A stretch of 26,907 nt of DNA from a virus: the IMG/VR virus record IMGVR_UViG_3300029893_000062, positions 1-26,907 of that record; one strand, given 5' to 3'. Below are positions 1 through 8,400 of the stretch, one piece after another. The translations under genes and the position numbers were made by a program. Numbering within the stretch: position 1 is the stretch's first letter; every line of letters starts with the position of its first letter. The notes beneath the pieces were generated by a model that ran no database searches, had not been told where the DNA came from, and saw nothing but the letters and a program-made list of their open reading frames with translations.

Positions 1-136
1 CAAGATAATGATTATATCTTTGAGGAAAAAGAGGAGAATATTGTCTGATCAGCTGAGATTTGCCACCAACCCATTTGAGAAAGGGTTGCACTCCAATTTT
101 CCGACCAATTTTTTTTTGAGAAAATAACTTTTCCAC
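1..136 (-). CDS. D12-class DNA adenine methyltransferase, N-terminal part (cut by window edge)
   Basis: Reading the minus strand from a GTG at 136 gives 45 codons that run off the left edge. They include PFLKWVGGK, the hallmark N-terminal motif of Dam/D12-class adenine-N6 methyltransferases (the S-adenosylmethionine-binding Gly-Lys segment), followed by QLIRQY and a Phe-Pro-x-Arg-Tyr segment that in this family leads into the EPF motif. The enzyme would methylate adenine in a short DNA target. The start is uncertain. The same frame stays open upstream to about 177 without ATG, and no clear ribosome binding site precedes the GTG. An ATG at 167-165 sits in another frame, separated by a run of eight A (minus strand); one more A would put it in frame. 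So the gene may start at the GTG, use slippage, or be frameshifted. It is the last visible gene of the leftward operon. The family call is firm despite the short length. Confidence 0.8.
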   Translation of the reverse strand, partial: MEKLFSQKKIGRKIGVQPFLKWVGGKSQLIRQYSPLFPQRYNHYL

Positions 137-187
137 GTATGCTAAAGTAAGTGATTTTTTTTCAGCATTTGAATTTTTTCATTTACT

Positions 188-346
188 TTATTTCATATAT
201 TCAGGAAGTTTAGTTAATATTTTTTTAATAATTTCGAGCATTAATTTTTTTTCGATACAATATTCTTCTGATAATATTTCAGATAGTTTATGTAGTTTAT
301 GTGCGAGGTAATTAGCTTTAATTTTCAATTCAAGTTTTTCATCCAC
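188..346 (-). CDS. possible 52-residue Lys/Leu/Glu-rich protein
   Basis: A 53-codon minus-strand frame starts at GTG 346 and ends at TAA 188-190. It fills most of the gap between the sliding clamp and the adenine methyltransferase. The translation is hydrophilic and predicted helical, beginning MDEKLELKIKANYLAHKLHK, with one cysteine. I recognise no family. An in-frame stop lies a few codons upstream, so GTG is the only usable start, and no good ribosome binding site is visible before it. Against it are the weak start and the short length in AT-rich DNA. For it are the sensible amino-acid composition and the tight packing of the other genes on this strand. If it is not real, 137-414 holds only AT-rich spacer. 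Confidence 0.35.
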   Translation of the reverse strand: MDEKLELKIKANYLAHKLHKLSEILSEEYCIEKKLMLEIIKKILTKLPEYMK

Positions 347-414
347 TTTTAAATTTTATATAATATTATCGTTTTGAGGCGGAATTTTTTTGATTTTAAA
401 AGACTATCTTTAAT

Positions 415-1566
415 TTATTCTGGTATATTGGCGAAATCGAGTTCTGGAGGTTCTTCGACTATTTCTTGTAGAATTTCTTCTTCCAGGTCAACTATTGGCA
501 TAATCATAAATAAAAAGCTTTCTTCCCATTTTAGGGTTGGGGTAAATATTATTGGTTTTTCTTTTCCGAAGAATTCAAAATTTACTTCATTTTCGTTGAT
601 TGCTTCAACTATATCGATTAATCTATCTGAAGTAAATTGTATTTCAATTTGGAGTGGAATTTCTCCCTTTTCGATTGATTCAGTTCCTTCTCCTAGGTTT
701 GGTGATCCAGATTTTAGAATCAAATTTTTTTTATCATTTGTAATTAGACGAACAGAAGATGAAATTAGTTTTGTTCTTTTCAATTTAGTTAGAAATTCTT
801 CTTTATTGAATTTAAAGAATTTATTTTCGCTAGTTGGGATAAAATCTTTATAATTTGGAAATTCTCGATTAAGAAGGGAGGAATAAAATAGGAAGTTTTC
901 GCACTGAAAGAATATTTTGGATTTATCGATATAGATTTTGATTTCTTCTTTTGATTCTTTTAGGAGTTTTTCGAGTTCTGAAACTGTAGTGAAATCCAAA
1001 TTTATTTTCATTTGTGAATTTTTAGGTAAAGATTTTGTTATAGTTTTTTCGGCTAGGACGATTCCATCAGTTGTTACGAATTTAATAGAATTTGGTTCTA
1101 GTTTGATTAATATTCCATATTCTGATTCTTTTCCAGCTCGTAATATCATTTTCAAAGTTCTTTTAAGTTGTTCTTCTGGGAGGATGATTGGTTTAATTTC
1201 TGGGATTTTTGGCAGAATTGGGTATTCTTCTGGGTCTGAGATATTCAGTTTATAGATTGAGCTATTACTAGTAATTTCAGCTTGATTTTTGATATGAAAG
1301 GAAATTTCTTCAGAGTCGAAGTTATCGATCAATTTACTTAGGATTTTAGCAGGTAAACAGACTTTTCCTTTTTTGATTGTTTTGATTTTTAAATTTGTTT
1401 CGATTCCAAATTCTAGATTAGTTGCTGATAATTTTAATAAGTTAGAATTTTCTTTAATTTCGAGCAGTAAATTTTCGAGGATAGATATAGCTCCTTTTTC
1501 AGTTGTTGCTTTTGATACTAATTTCAGTTTTTCGTTTAATTCTTTTTGGTTACAGATGAATTGCAT
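415..1566 (-). CDS. dnaN: DNA polymerase III beta subunit (sliding clamp)
   Basis: This 383-residue protein has the layout of bacterial beta clamps. The N-terminus has an early Phe and the ISILENLLLEI helix (family pattern: piL.nilLe), then LSATNLEFGIE (aTdlei), VCLPAKILSKLID (pAk.l.divd) and EEYPILPKIPE (eyP.lP). The C-terminus has the IMPI segment matching the family's conserved MPvR/MPmR end. The clamp encircles DNA and tethers polymerase and other DNA enzymes. About 25 residues follow the usual end, rich in Glu and Pro, and form an acidic tail not typical of DnaN. The start is fixed by CCTCCT on the plus strand at 1572-1577 (AGGAGG on the coding strand) a few bases before ATG. It is the third gene from the minus-strand promoter. 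A phage-borne clamp may pair with a phage polymerase or replace the host clamp; no polymerase is visible here. Confidence 0.93.
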   Translation of the reverse strand: MQFICNQKELNEKLKLVSKATTEKGAISILENLLLEIKENSNLLKLSATNLEFGIETNLKIKTIKKGKVCLPAKILSKLIDNFDSEEISFHIKNQAEITSNSSIYKLNISDPEEYPILPKIPEIKPIILPEEQLKRTLKMILRAGKESEYGILIKLEPNSIKFVTTDGIVLAEKTITKSLPKNSQMKINLDFTTVSELEKLLKESKEEIKIYIDKSKIFFQCENFLFYSSLLNREFPNYKDFIPTSENKFFKFNKEEFLTKLKRTKLISSSVRLITNDKKNLILKSGSPNLGEGTESIEKGEIPLQIEIQFTSDRLIDIVEAINENEVNFEFFGKEKPIIFTPTLKWEESFLFMIMPIVDLEEEILQEIVEEPPELDFANIPE

Positions 1567-1596
1567 ATTAACCTCCTGTTAATTTTATTGAAATAA

Positions 1597-1734
1597 TTAT
1601 TCATAGTTTTCCTCTTTCTTTAGGTCTGCTAAGATTTCTTCCAACCAAAGTTCATAAGCTCCTTTAATTGGAATCTGTTCCATAGTATTAATGCAAATTT
1701 CAATTTTATTTAAAATTTCTTCCAATTTATTCAT
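1597..1734 (-). CDS. small protein of 45 residues between regulator and clamp
   Basis: A 46-codon minus-strand frame from ATG 1732-1734 to TAA 1597-1599. Its ATG overlaps the last codons of the ribbon-helix-helix gene (shared bases 1727-1734), the usual sign of translational coupling. It ends about 30 bases before the clamp start, so it fills the gap exactly. The translation begins MNKLEEILNKIEICINTMEQ and continues with an acidic, Trp-containing helix. I recognise no family. Its size and position would suit a small accessory protein or partner of the regulator, but that is inference only. The overlapping start and good fit in the operon make it more likely real than the 188-346 frame. Confidence 0.6.
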   Translation of the reverse strand: MNKLEEILNKIEICINTMEQIPIKGAYELWLEEILADLKKEENYE

Positions 1735-1921
1735 TTTCTTCAATTGGGAAATAGTGAAATCTCCTTCGACCTATTTCTCTTCTTAATTTAATTCCTTGTT
1801 TCTCCAAGTATTCAACTACTAATTTTTCTATTAAGATAGAGATATGTATTCCTTCTTCTTTTGAGATTTCCAATAGATAGTTATAAAGTATTTTATCTAG
1901 GGAGATAACGAAACTTACCAT
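1727..1921 (-). CDS. ribbon-helix-helix (CopG/Arc-like) transcriptional regulator
   Basis: A 64-residue protein starting MVSFVISLDKILYNYLLEIS. An N-terminal beta strand is followed by a helix (about residues 8-20), a short turn with Glu-Gly, and a second helix SILIEKLVVEYLEKQG. This is the classic RHH fold of CopG/Arc/MetJ-type dimeric DNA-binding proteins. The C-terminus is basic then acidic (RREIGRRRF ... EENE). The start is supported by an AGAGGTGA ribosome binding site about 7 bases upstream and a consensus promoter at 1942-1970. It is the first gene of the leftward operon and sits beside a divergent promoter pair with an inverted repeat, so autoregulation and control of the late promoter are plausible. 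An antitoxin role is possible for this fold, but no toxin is adjacent. Confidence 0.8.
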   Translation of the reverse strand: MVSFVISLDKILYNYLLEISKEEGIHISILIEKLVVEYLEKQGIKLRREIGRRRFHYFPIEENE

Positions 1922-1941
1922 TCAAATTCACCTCTATTCTT

Positions 1942-1970
1942 ATTATATCTTGAAATTTACAAAAAGTCAA
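1942..1970 (-). promoter_or_regulatory. sigma-70-type promoter for the leftward operon
   Basis: On the minus strand TTGACT (plus-strand 1965-1970) and TATAAT (1942-1947) are separated by exactly 17 bp. Transcription would start near 1935, leaving about 14 nt of leader that contains the AGAGGTGA ribosome binding site of the RHH gene. Confidence 0.85.
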
Positions 1971-1982
1971 TAGTCCAAATGC

Positions 1983-2017
1983 TACTAAATGGTATTAATT
2001 TTCAATATTATTTAGTA
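1983..2017. promoter_or_regulatory. imperfect 14-bp inverted repeat between divergent promoters (candidate operator)
   Basis: The arm TACTAAATGGTATT (1983-1996) and the arm AATATTATTTAGTA (2004-2017) are inverted copies matching at 12 of 14 positions, with a 7-base spacer. The repeat lies upstream of both -35 boxes (1965-1970 minus; 2043-2048 plus). Its central position and the adjacent ribbon-helix-helix gene suggest an operator. Binding is inference. Confidence 0.55.
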
Positions 2018-2042
2018 TTATTTTAAAATGAAGAATGTTTTC

Positions 2043-2071
2043 TTGACAATTTTCAATTTTTATCTTATAAT
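2043..2071 (+). promoter_or_regulatory. consensus sigma-70-type promoter for the head operon
   Basis: TTGACA (2043-2048), a 17-bp spacer and TATAAT (2066-2071) match the bacterial consensus at every box position. The start point predicted from the -10 box is about 2078-2080, directly next to the ATG of the first head gene at 2081. The transcript would therefore carry almost no leader. Confidence 0.85.
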
Positions 2072-2080
2072 ATTAAGGAA

Positions 2081-2545
2081 ATGGAGATTGAGTTATTTAG
2101 GGAAGGTTTAGTAGTTAATTCTCTTGAAGATGAGATAGCTTTCGATATTGCGTTTAATGGGTTTATATTTGGTGATTCGAAGGTTGAGTTAAAGTCGGAT
2201 GGAGTTTCGAGGGAGCGAATTCATTATTATTATGATTTAATTAAAGAGATTATTCGTGGTTATTCTTCGAGAGATGTAGAAGTTTTTCGTTCTTTTAAGT
2301 TATATTCTTTAGTTATGAAGAAGGCTTTCAGTGAAGTAAAGAAGTTAGATTTAGTTAGTTCGGAAGCTAGAAGTTCGTTAGCTATGGCAAAGCATTTAAA
2401 TATTATTTCTGAAGCTAGACAGCGGATAGATGAAGTTTTAGGTTTGAGGGTTCAGAAGAGTCTTTCGATGCAAGTTCCAGTTCCCCCTATAAATATTAGT
2501 CCAGAGGATATGGAGATTATAAGGAAGTATGTTGAATCAGCTTGA
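2081..2545 (+). CDS. putative terminase small subunit
   Basis: A 154-residue protein just before the large terminase, overlapping it by 17 bases. The sequence is mostly helical with charged residues. A central region (about 45-130) could form the DNA-binding and oligomerising helices of a TerS, and a short Pro-rich stretch PVPPINISPEDM precedes a last helix. I see no diagnostic motif; the call rests on size, position and helical nature. TerS recognises phage DNA and regulates TerL during packaging. The start is odd: no in-frame ATG, GTG or TTG exists upstream or for many codons downstream, so ATG 2081 is forced. The only ribosome-binding-like bases (AAGGA, 2075-2079) are one base from the ATG, too close to work. 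With the promoter at 2043-2071 this suggests a leaderless mRNA. Confidence 0.6.
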   Translation: MEIELFREGLVVNSLEDEIAFDIAFNGFIFGDSKVELKSDGVSRERIHYYYDLIKEIIRGYSSRDVEVFRSFKLYSLVMKKAFSEVKKLDLVSSEARSSLAMAKHLNIISEARQRIDEVLGLRVQKSLSMQVPVPPINISPEDMEIIRKYVESA

Positions 2546-3998
2546 TTTGAAGCGAATAGTATTAGCGAATGATATAAAGTTATTTGCCAAGGAAATTTTT
2601 GAAAATAATTTACCTTCTCATACGGATATTTATTTCAGTTCAGTTTTAAATAATAAGAGAAGTTTAATTTTAGCTCCTAGATGTTCGATTAAATCTACTT
2701 GTCTATCGATTATTTATCCAGTTTGGCGGATTGTTAGGGATAGAAACATAAGGATTTTGTTAATATCGAATTCGTTTAGTTTAGCGAGTCAATATATTCA
2801 ATTAATAGAAAGAGTTTTAGAAAGTGAGAAGTTAGTTTCGGTTTTCGGTTTATTCAAGCCGATTGATGCTTGGGATTTTAAGGACTCTTCGTTTACGGTT
2901 TTTCGGCCAAGAGATATGAAGGATTCTACTATGAGTTGCGCTGGGATTCTCTCTTCTGTGGTTGGGAAGAGGGTTGATTTAATAATTTTAGATGATGCCA
3001 TATCTTTTGAGGATTCCCAATCTTCTGAGTATTGTGATAAGATTAACAATTGGATTTTATCGGAAGTCTTCAATACTTTAGAACCGAAAGGCGAAATAGT
3101 GGTGATTGGAACGCCACAGTCAAGGTTTGATATTTATGGGATTTTGAGAGAGCTTCCTGGCTGGCATCTTGTTCATCTTAAGGCTATAGAAGGTGATAAA
3201 TTACTTTGGCCTGAAAAGTGGAGTAAAGAAGTTTTGGAGGAGAAAAGGCGTGAGATTGGTTCGGTTTTATTTGCGAGAAATTTTCTTTGTGAGCTCTTAT
3301 CTGAGGATGAAAGATATTTTCCTAGGTCGTTATTAAATAGTTGTTTATTGGAGAAGAGAAGATTTTTTTCCGAACAGTCTTATTATGTAATTGGTTGTGA
3401 TTTTTCTATCTTAACTGGTCACACTGCTAAAAAGAAACAAGGTGATTATACAGTTTATTTAGTGATGGAGTATGATCCTCTATTCGAGGAACGGCAAGTG
3501 ATTCATATTTTCAGGAAAAGAGGTTTGACGGTCTTTCAGCAGATTGAAGCTTTGAAAAATTTAGCAAGGAAATATAGACCAAGAAAGATTTTACTTGAGA
3601 ATAATGTTTTCCAAGATCTATATCATCAAATTTTAACTAAGATTACTGATTTACCTGTTAGGGGCTTTAAGATGACCAAGAAGAAGTGGCATCCAGTTGA
3701 GGGAATACCATATCTGAAGGAATTATTAATTCAGCAGAAGATTTTTTTCATAAAGGAGGAAATTGGTGAAGAATTAGTTAATATATTTTTAGACGAATTG
3801 GAAGTATTTCCGCAAGGAAAGCATGATGATATGGTAATTGCTTTATTTTTGGCGGATAAAGCCTTGAAGGGTTCTGGAGTTCGACCATTTGTTGATAGAA
3901 TGTCGGAGGGATTACAAACGAGTGATTTTCTTTATAATGAGGCGTTATCGGAAGAATTTTCTGGTGTTACTTTTACTGGTCAAAGTTTTCCGATTTAA
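2529..3998 (+). CDS. terL: terminase large subunit (packaging ATPase and nuclease)
   Basis: A 489-residue TerL that cuts concatemeric DNA and drives it into proheads through the portal. The ATPase half has a Walker A-like segment APRCSIKST (residues 49-57), Walker B LIILDD (151-156) and the coupling segment VVIGTPQSRFD (191-201). The nuclease half has an RNase H-like set of acidic residues: D291 (GCDFS), E357 (LLENN) and D433/D434 (KHDDMV). Residues 385-489 form the C-terminal tail. The Walker A departs from the usual GxGKS/T: the position before the Lys is Ile, not Gly. All other motifs look intact, so an active enzyme is likely. The start ATG is preceded by AAGGAAGT inside the end of the upstream gene, so translation is probably coupled. 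Confidence 0.93.
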   Translation: MLNQLDLKRIVLANDIKLFAKEIFENNLPSHTDIYFSSVLNNKRSLILAPRCSIKSTCLSIIYPVWRIVRDRNIRILLISNSFSLASQYIQLIERVLESEKLVSVFGLFKPIDAWDFKDSSFTVFRPRDMKDSTMSCAGILSSVVGKRVDLIILDDAISFEDSQSSEYCDKINNWILSEVFNTLEPKGEIVVIGTPQSRFDIYGILRELPGWHLVHLKAIEGDKLLWPEKWSKEVLEEKRREIGSVLFARNFLCELLSEDERYFPRSLLNSCLLEKRRFFSEQSYYVIGCDFSILTGHTAKKKQGDYTVYLVMEYDPLFEERQVIHIFRKRGLTVFQQIEALKNLARKYRPRKILLENNVFQDLYHQILTKITDLPVRGFKMTKKKWHPVEGIPYLKELLIQQKIFFIKEEIGEELVNIFLDELEVFPQGKHDDMVIALFLADKALKGSGVRPFVDRMSEGLQTSDFLYNEALSEEFSGVTFTGQSFPI

Positions 3999-4010
3999 GG
4001 AAAAGAAAAA

Positions 4011-5441
4011 GTGAAATCTTTAGATTTGAAGGAAAAGAATAGTTTTTCATTAACTAAATATTTTCCATTTAATTTAGTAAAACTGGAAAAAAAGAGAAAA
4101 GAAGAGCGGGAAGCAGAGAAAGCTGCGAAACAGTTATTATTAGAGTATGGTGCTACTGGAACTAGAATTTTAGCTGGTATAATTCAAGAGGAATATGAGA
4201 CCAAGTTGGCGGCTCTTCCGAATCGGATAGAACAGTTTGACCAAATGCGAAAATCTGATCCAACGGTGGCAGCTTGTCTATTAGTTTTTGAGTTACCGAT
4301 ATTAGCTGCTACTTGGTTTATTCAAGCTGCTTCGGAGCAGGAAGAAGACAAAACGATTGCTAAATTCATTTCAAATAATCTATTTGAAGAGGTTAGTATT
4401 ACTTGGAATGATTTTTTGAGACATGTTCTATTAATACTTCCATTTGGATTTAATATTTTCGAGAAAGTCTTCAAACTTGATGAAGAAACAGGGTTAATCA
4501 AATGGAAAAAATTTGCACCTCGTTTACCTCAAACTTTAAATCAATGGTTATTAGATGAAGAAGGTGGCTTAGCAGGAATAGTTCAAGAAGTTTATATTGC
4601 AAATGAATACAGACTTGTTGAAATACCAGTTGAGAAATTATTAGTTTTTACTTATCGAAGAGAAGGATCAAATTTCGAAGGTGTTTCTCTCTTACGAGCG
4701 GCTTATCGAAGCTGGTGGACTAAAGATAAATTACTGAAAATTCAAGCAATAGGATTGGAACGAAATGCAATTGGAACTCCAACTATTGGTTTACCTGATG
4801 AATATACTAGTCGGGACTTAGAAATGGCAAAAGACATTGTTAGGGCTTGGAGAGCTCATGAACAGATGGGATTTATTAGACCCCCCGGATTTGTCTTTGA
4901 ATCTTCTAATGTCGAAATGAAAGCAGAAGCCTTACAAAATGCAATATCCTATTATGACCATCAAATTGAGAAGTCTATGCTATCTAATTTTCTAGGGCTA
5001 GGTGAGGCAAGAAAAGGTTCTTATGCTTTATCAAAAACTCTTAAGGAAATTTATATGCTAGCTCTTCAAGCTATAGGAAAAGATATTTGCGATACTTTTA
5101 ATAAATATGCTATACAAAAGTTAGTAGATTTAAATTGGCCTGATCGAAAGAGATACCCTAAGTTAACCGTAAAAGGATTAGGCGAATTAGATCGAGAAAC
5201 AATGAGTGAAATAGTTGAGCGATTACAGAGATCGGGATTTCTAACAGCAGATGAAGGATTAGAAGATTTTTTCAGGAAGAGTTTAGATTTGCCTGAGAAA
5301 AAGATGGAGGAAACGAAAATAGGAGTAAAAGAAACAACTTTCGAAGAAGAGTTACAAGTTCTTTGTGAAAAGTATAATATCAAGAAAGAACAATTATATA
5401 AGAAAGATAATAAAACAACAATGAGGTTTTTAGGAAGATGA
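4011..5441 (+). CDS. portal protein, Mu gp29/DUF935-like
   Basis: A 476-residue protein in the portal position right after TerL. The pattern matches the DUF935/Mu gp29 family. After a basic helical N-terminus comes a segment with QFDQMRKSDPTVAACLL, then LPFGFNIFEKVF, a Trp-rich stretch, FTYRREGSNFEGVSLLRAAY (about residues 215-235) and QIEKSMLSNFLG near 320. In this family these elements form the clip, stem and wing around the DNA channel. The portal is a dodecameric ring at one capsid vertex that binds TerL and the connectors. The start is GTG at 4011 with AAGG ten bases upstream. The 3' end overlaps the next gene by ATGA (5438-5441), so the large fused enzyme is translationally coupled to the portal. 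The C-terminal 40 residues are very charged. Confidence 0.88.
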   Translation: MKSLDLKEKNSFSLTKYFPFNLVKLEKKRKEEREAEKAAKQLLLEYGATGTRILAGIIQEEYETKLAALPNRIEQFDQMRKSDPTVAACLLVFELPILAATWFIQAASEQEEDKTIAKFISNNLFEEVSITWNDFLRHVLLILPFGFNIFEKVFKLDEETGLIKWKKFAPRLPQTLNQWLLDEEGGLAGIVQEVYIANEYRLVEIPVEKLLVFTYRREGSNFEGVSLLRAAYRSWWTKDKLLKIQAIGLERNAIGTPTIGLPDEYTSRDLEMAKDIVRAWRAHEQMGFIRPPGFVFESSNVEMKAEALQNAISYYDHQIEKSMLSNFLGLGEARKGSYALSKTLKEIYMLALQAIGKDICDTFNKYAIQKLVDLNWPDRKRYPKLTVKGLGELDRETMSEIVERLQRSGFLTADEGLEDFFRKSLDLPEKKMEETKIGVKETTFEEELQVLCEKYNIKKEQLYKKDNKTTMRFLGR

Positions 5442-8400
5442 TTTATGAAAAGTGGACTGATTCACAGTTATTACAAGAGGAGAGAAGATTAAGAGGAATT
5501 TTTGAAGCTTGGTTGGCTGGAAGCAAGAAGGGCAGCATTGAAGCGGTAGTTAATGCACACGAACTAGTAAAAGATGAAATCTTAAGAAGAAAACTACCTT
5601 ATAAAAGGAGTGCAATAGACGAGTATCTAGACATAATAAGGAAGCAGGAAATTAACGAGATAATTGAATTTGAAGAAGCAAAACACGGATTAATACTTGT
5701 TAAACCTCATGGTGAAATGATTATGACAGGAGAGAAAACACTAATTATTAAGAGAAGGCATTTCGGCAAGTATATTGGAGAACCTCTTTATTTAATAGAA
5801 GGTAACCAAGCACTAGGAATCATTGTATTAAAGTCTCCTAAACCGATTAGCATTAAAGAGTTTTTTGACCTACAGCCACGACATAGAATTTCTGAATCTG
5901 AATTACATGAATGGTGGCCAGGAGCTTATTCATTTTACGCTTATGAATTTGACATTATTGAAAAATTTAAAGAACCAAAACCAATTGAAAGACCAGTTGG
6001 CCCACAAGTTTTCATAACAGATGTAAAATTTTTAGAAAATTATTTAGCTGAAATAGATTTTCTGAAACCTGTAGATACTATTACTGAAAGAGAAATAAAA
6101 GAAGCTTCTACTAAAATATTATGGGGAGATCTCTATTATTTAGAGATTGGCTGGAATCGTTTAAAAGATGGTAAATGGGGCAATTGGACAAAAGATGATA
6201 TAATTAAAACCACAGCTTTTATAATGAAAGAACTAAGAGAAAGAGGTTATGAAGTTCCAGCTTTAACTGAATTAAAACGAAAAGCAGAAAAATACTTACA
6301 AAAGGAATTATACGAAGATATAAACATTTTCACTGAAGATTTAATAGAAATGGATGTGCCAATTGGTCATCCAGAAGGTAAACTTTATTTGGCAAAAAGA
6401 ATTGTTCCCTTATTACCAGAACATAAAATTTATTGTGAACCGTTTTGTTTAGTAAAAGATTCGGAAGTTTTATCTGAAAGTGGATGGAAACCTATCCAAG
6501 AAATGCGAGTGGGGGAGAGAGTTTTCTCTTCGCTTGAATTTAAAACTATTTGTCAGACTTATGAAAGAGAATATCAAGGTCAAATTTTAAAGATTAAAGT
6601 GAAAGGTTATTTTGATTCAGTATCATTTACTGAGAATCATCCGATTCTTTGTATCAAAAGAGAGTTATTATCTTTGGTTAAACAGGAATGGCGGAAATCT
6701 TTTCCTTATCCAGTTCCAAAAATTAAATTTAGTCCGATAAAGTCTAGTCAAACAGAAAAGCAAGTTAAATTGAAAAAATTAACTGTTCAAAGAGCTCGAG
6801 AACTATTGAAATACGCTGAATACATCAAAGCCTCTGAAATAAAGAAGGGAGATCTATTGGTTTATCACTTTGATAATCTAAGAACTAATTGTTTCAAACA
6901 TCCAAGAATTTCGCTTCCTATAGCAAGGCATGGAGGAAGGCGAAGGAATAGACGAATCTCTGTATGTTTAAGCCGAAGTTTTTGCAGATTAATTGGTTTG
7001 TATTTAGCCGAAGGTTGTTATAGTAATAGCAGCGTTCTTTTTACCTTTAACAAGAAAGAAGTAGATTTGATTGATTTTGTTAGAAAAGAAATGAAACGCA
7101 TATTCGATTGTAATGGGTTCAATATGAAGAAAAGTATAAATTCAAATGTAGTAGCACTTCGCTTTAGTTCTGTCCAAGCGTCGAGGTTTTTCCAACAGTT
7201 TGGAAGAAGAGCAAGAAATAAATTTATACCCGAAAATTTAAAGAGATTATCAAATAGCAGACTTCTAATGCTACTTCGAGGTTTGTTTGAAGGTGATGGG
7301 CATTTTGCAAAAAAGGATAAATCCTTCTCTATTACTACTACTTCAAAGAAATTAGCAGATGATATTTTCCTATTGTTGTTAAGACTTGGATTTTGTCCTA
7401 CTCTAACTTTCGGGAAACAAACGACTGCTCTTCCTTTTACGAAGAGAAAGATTGATTGTGTTTATTTTACTCTTAGAGTTGGTTCTGATGGAGCTAAAAG
7501 ATTTGCGAAGCTAATGGGTAAAGATTTTATTTTTGGCTCACCCTCGCATTTGAGTCGGAGAAATGGAATTAACCTATTGAGATATTACCAAAATAAGGAA
7601 AAAATTGGATTTCTTTTAAGACGAGTTGAATCGATTATTTACTCGAATTATAATGGTAAAGTTTATAATTTACAAGTAGTAGATAGCCATTCGTTTATAA
7701 CTAGAATAGCAACAGTTCATAATTGCGGATCAGGAGCGGTTTTCTTTTCTAAACCGAAATCTGAAGTTGAAATTCTAAATGATATAGATGAAAATATTAC
7801 TTTTTTCCTTAAATTTTTGCAACGATGTAATGAAGAAGATATTAACTGGTTGAAACGGAAAGATTGGACTCCTAGTAAAAAGAAATATGAAAAATTTTTA
7901 AATAGTGATTGGAAATCTTTAGAGGATAAAGAAAGAATTTATAGATATTTCTATGCTAAAAGATATTCATTTAATAGGAATCTGAAAGAAGGGATAAGCG
8001 AATATTATAACAAAGTGGGAAAGGGGGATAGACCGCTCATTCCAGTTCTTTTTCAATCCAAATGGAAAAAATTTCACGATAGATTACAAAGAGTGAAGAT
8101 ATATAACAAAGATTATGAGGAAATTTTATTTAAATATGATAGTCAAGATACTTTGTTCTATATTGATCCCCCCTATCCTTCAGCTAGAACTTCTCGAATT
8201 TTTCCGTTTACTCAAGAGGATTTGGAAAAGTTGAAAGAAAATTTGGAAAAATTGAAAGGTAAGTTTATTTTATCAATTTCTTCGGATTATCAAAATTTTT
8301 TCGAAGACTTTGAAGTTAAGCAAATTTATACTCGGCATATATATCCTGATGATCCTAAATTACGAGGTAAACGAAGAGAATTATTAGTTTCTAACTTTAA

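Noticed and set aside
400-414. Short inverted repeat AAAGA/TCTTT after the clamp gene as a terminator
   Set aside because: The stem is only five A/T-rich pairs with a 2-base loop, too weak.
374-1582. Plus-strand open frames opposite the sliding clamp (374-853, 938-1255, 1373-1582)
   Set aside because: They mirror the AT-rich clamp gene, have low-complexity Ser/Phe/Ile translations, and lack ribosome binding sites and neighbours.
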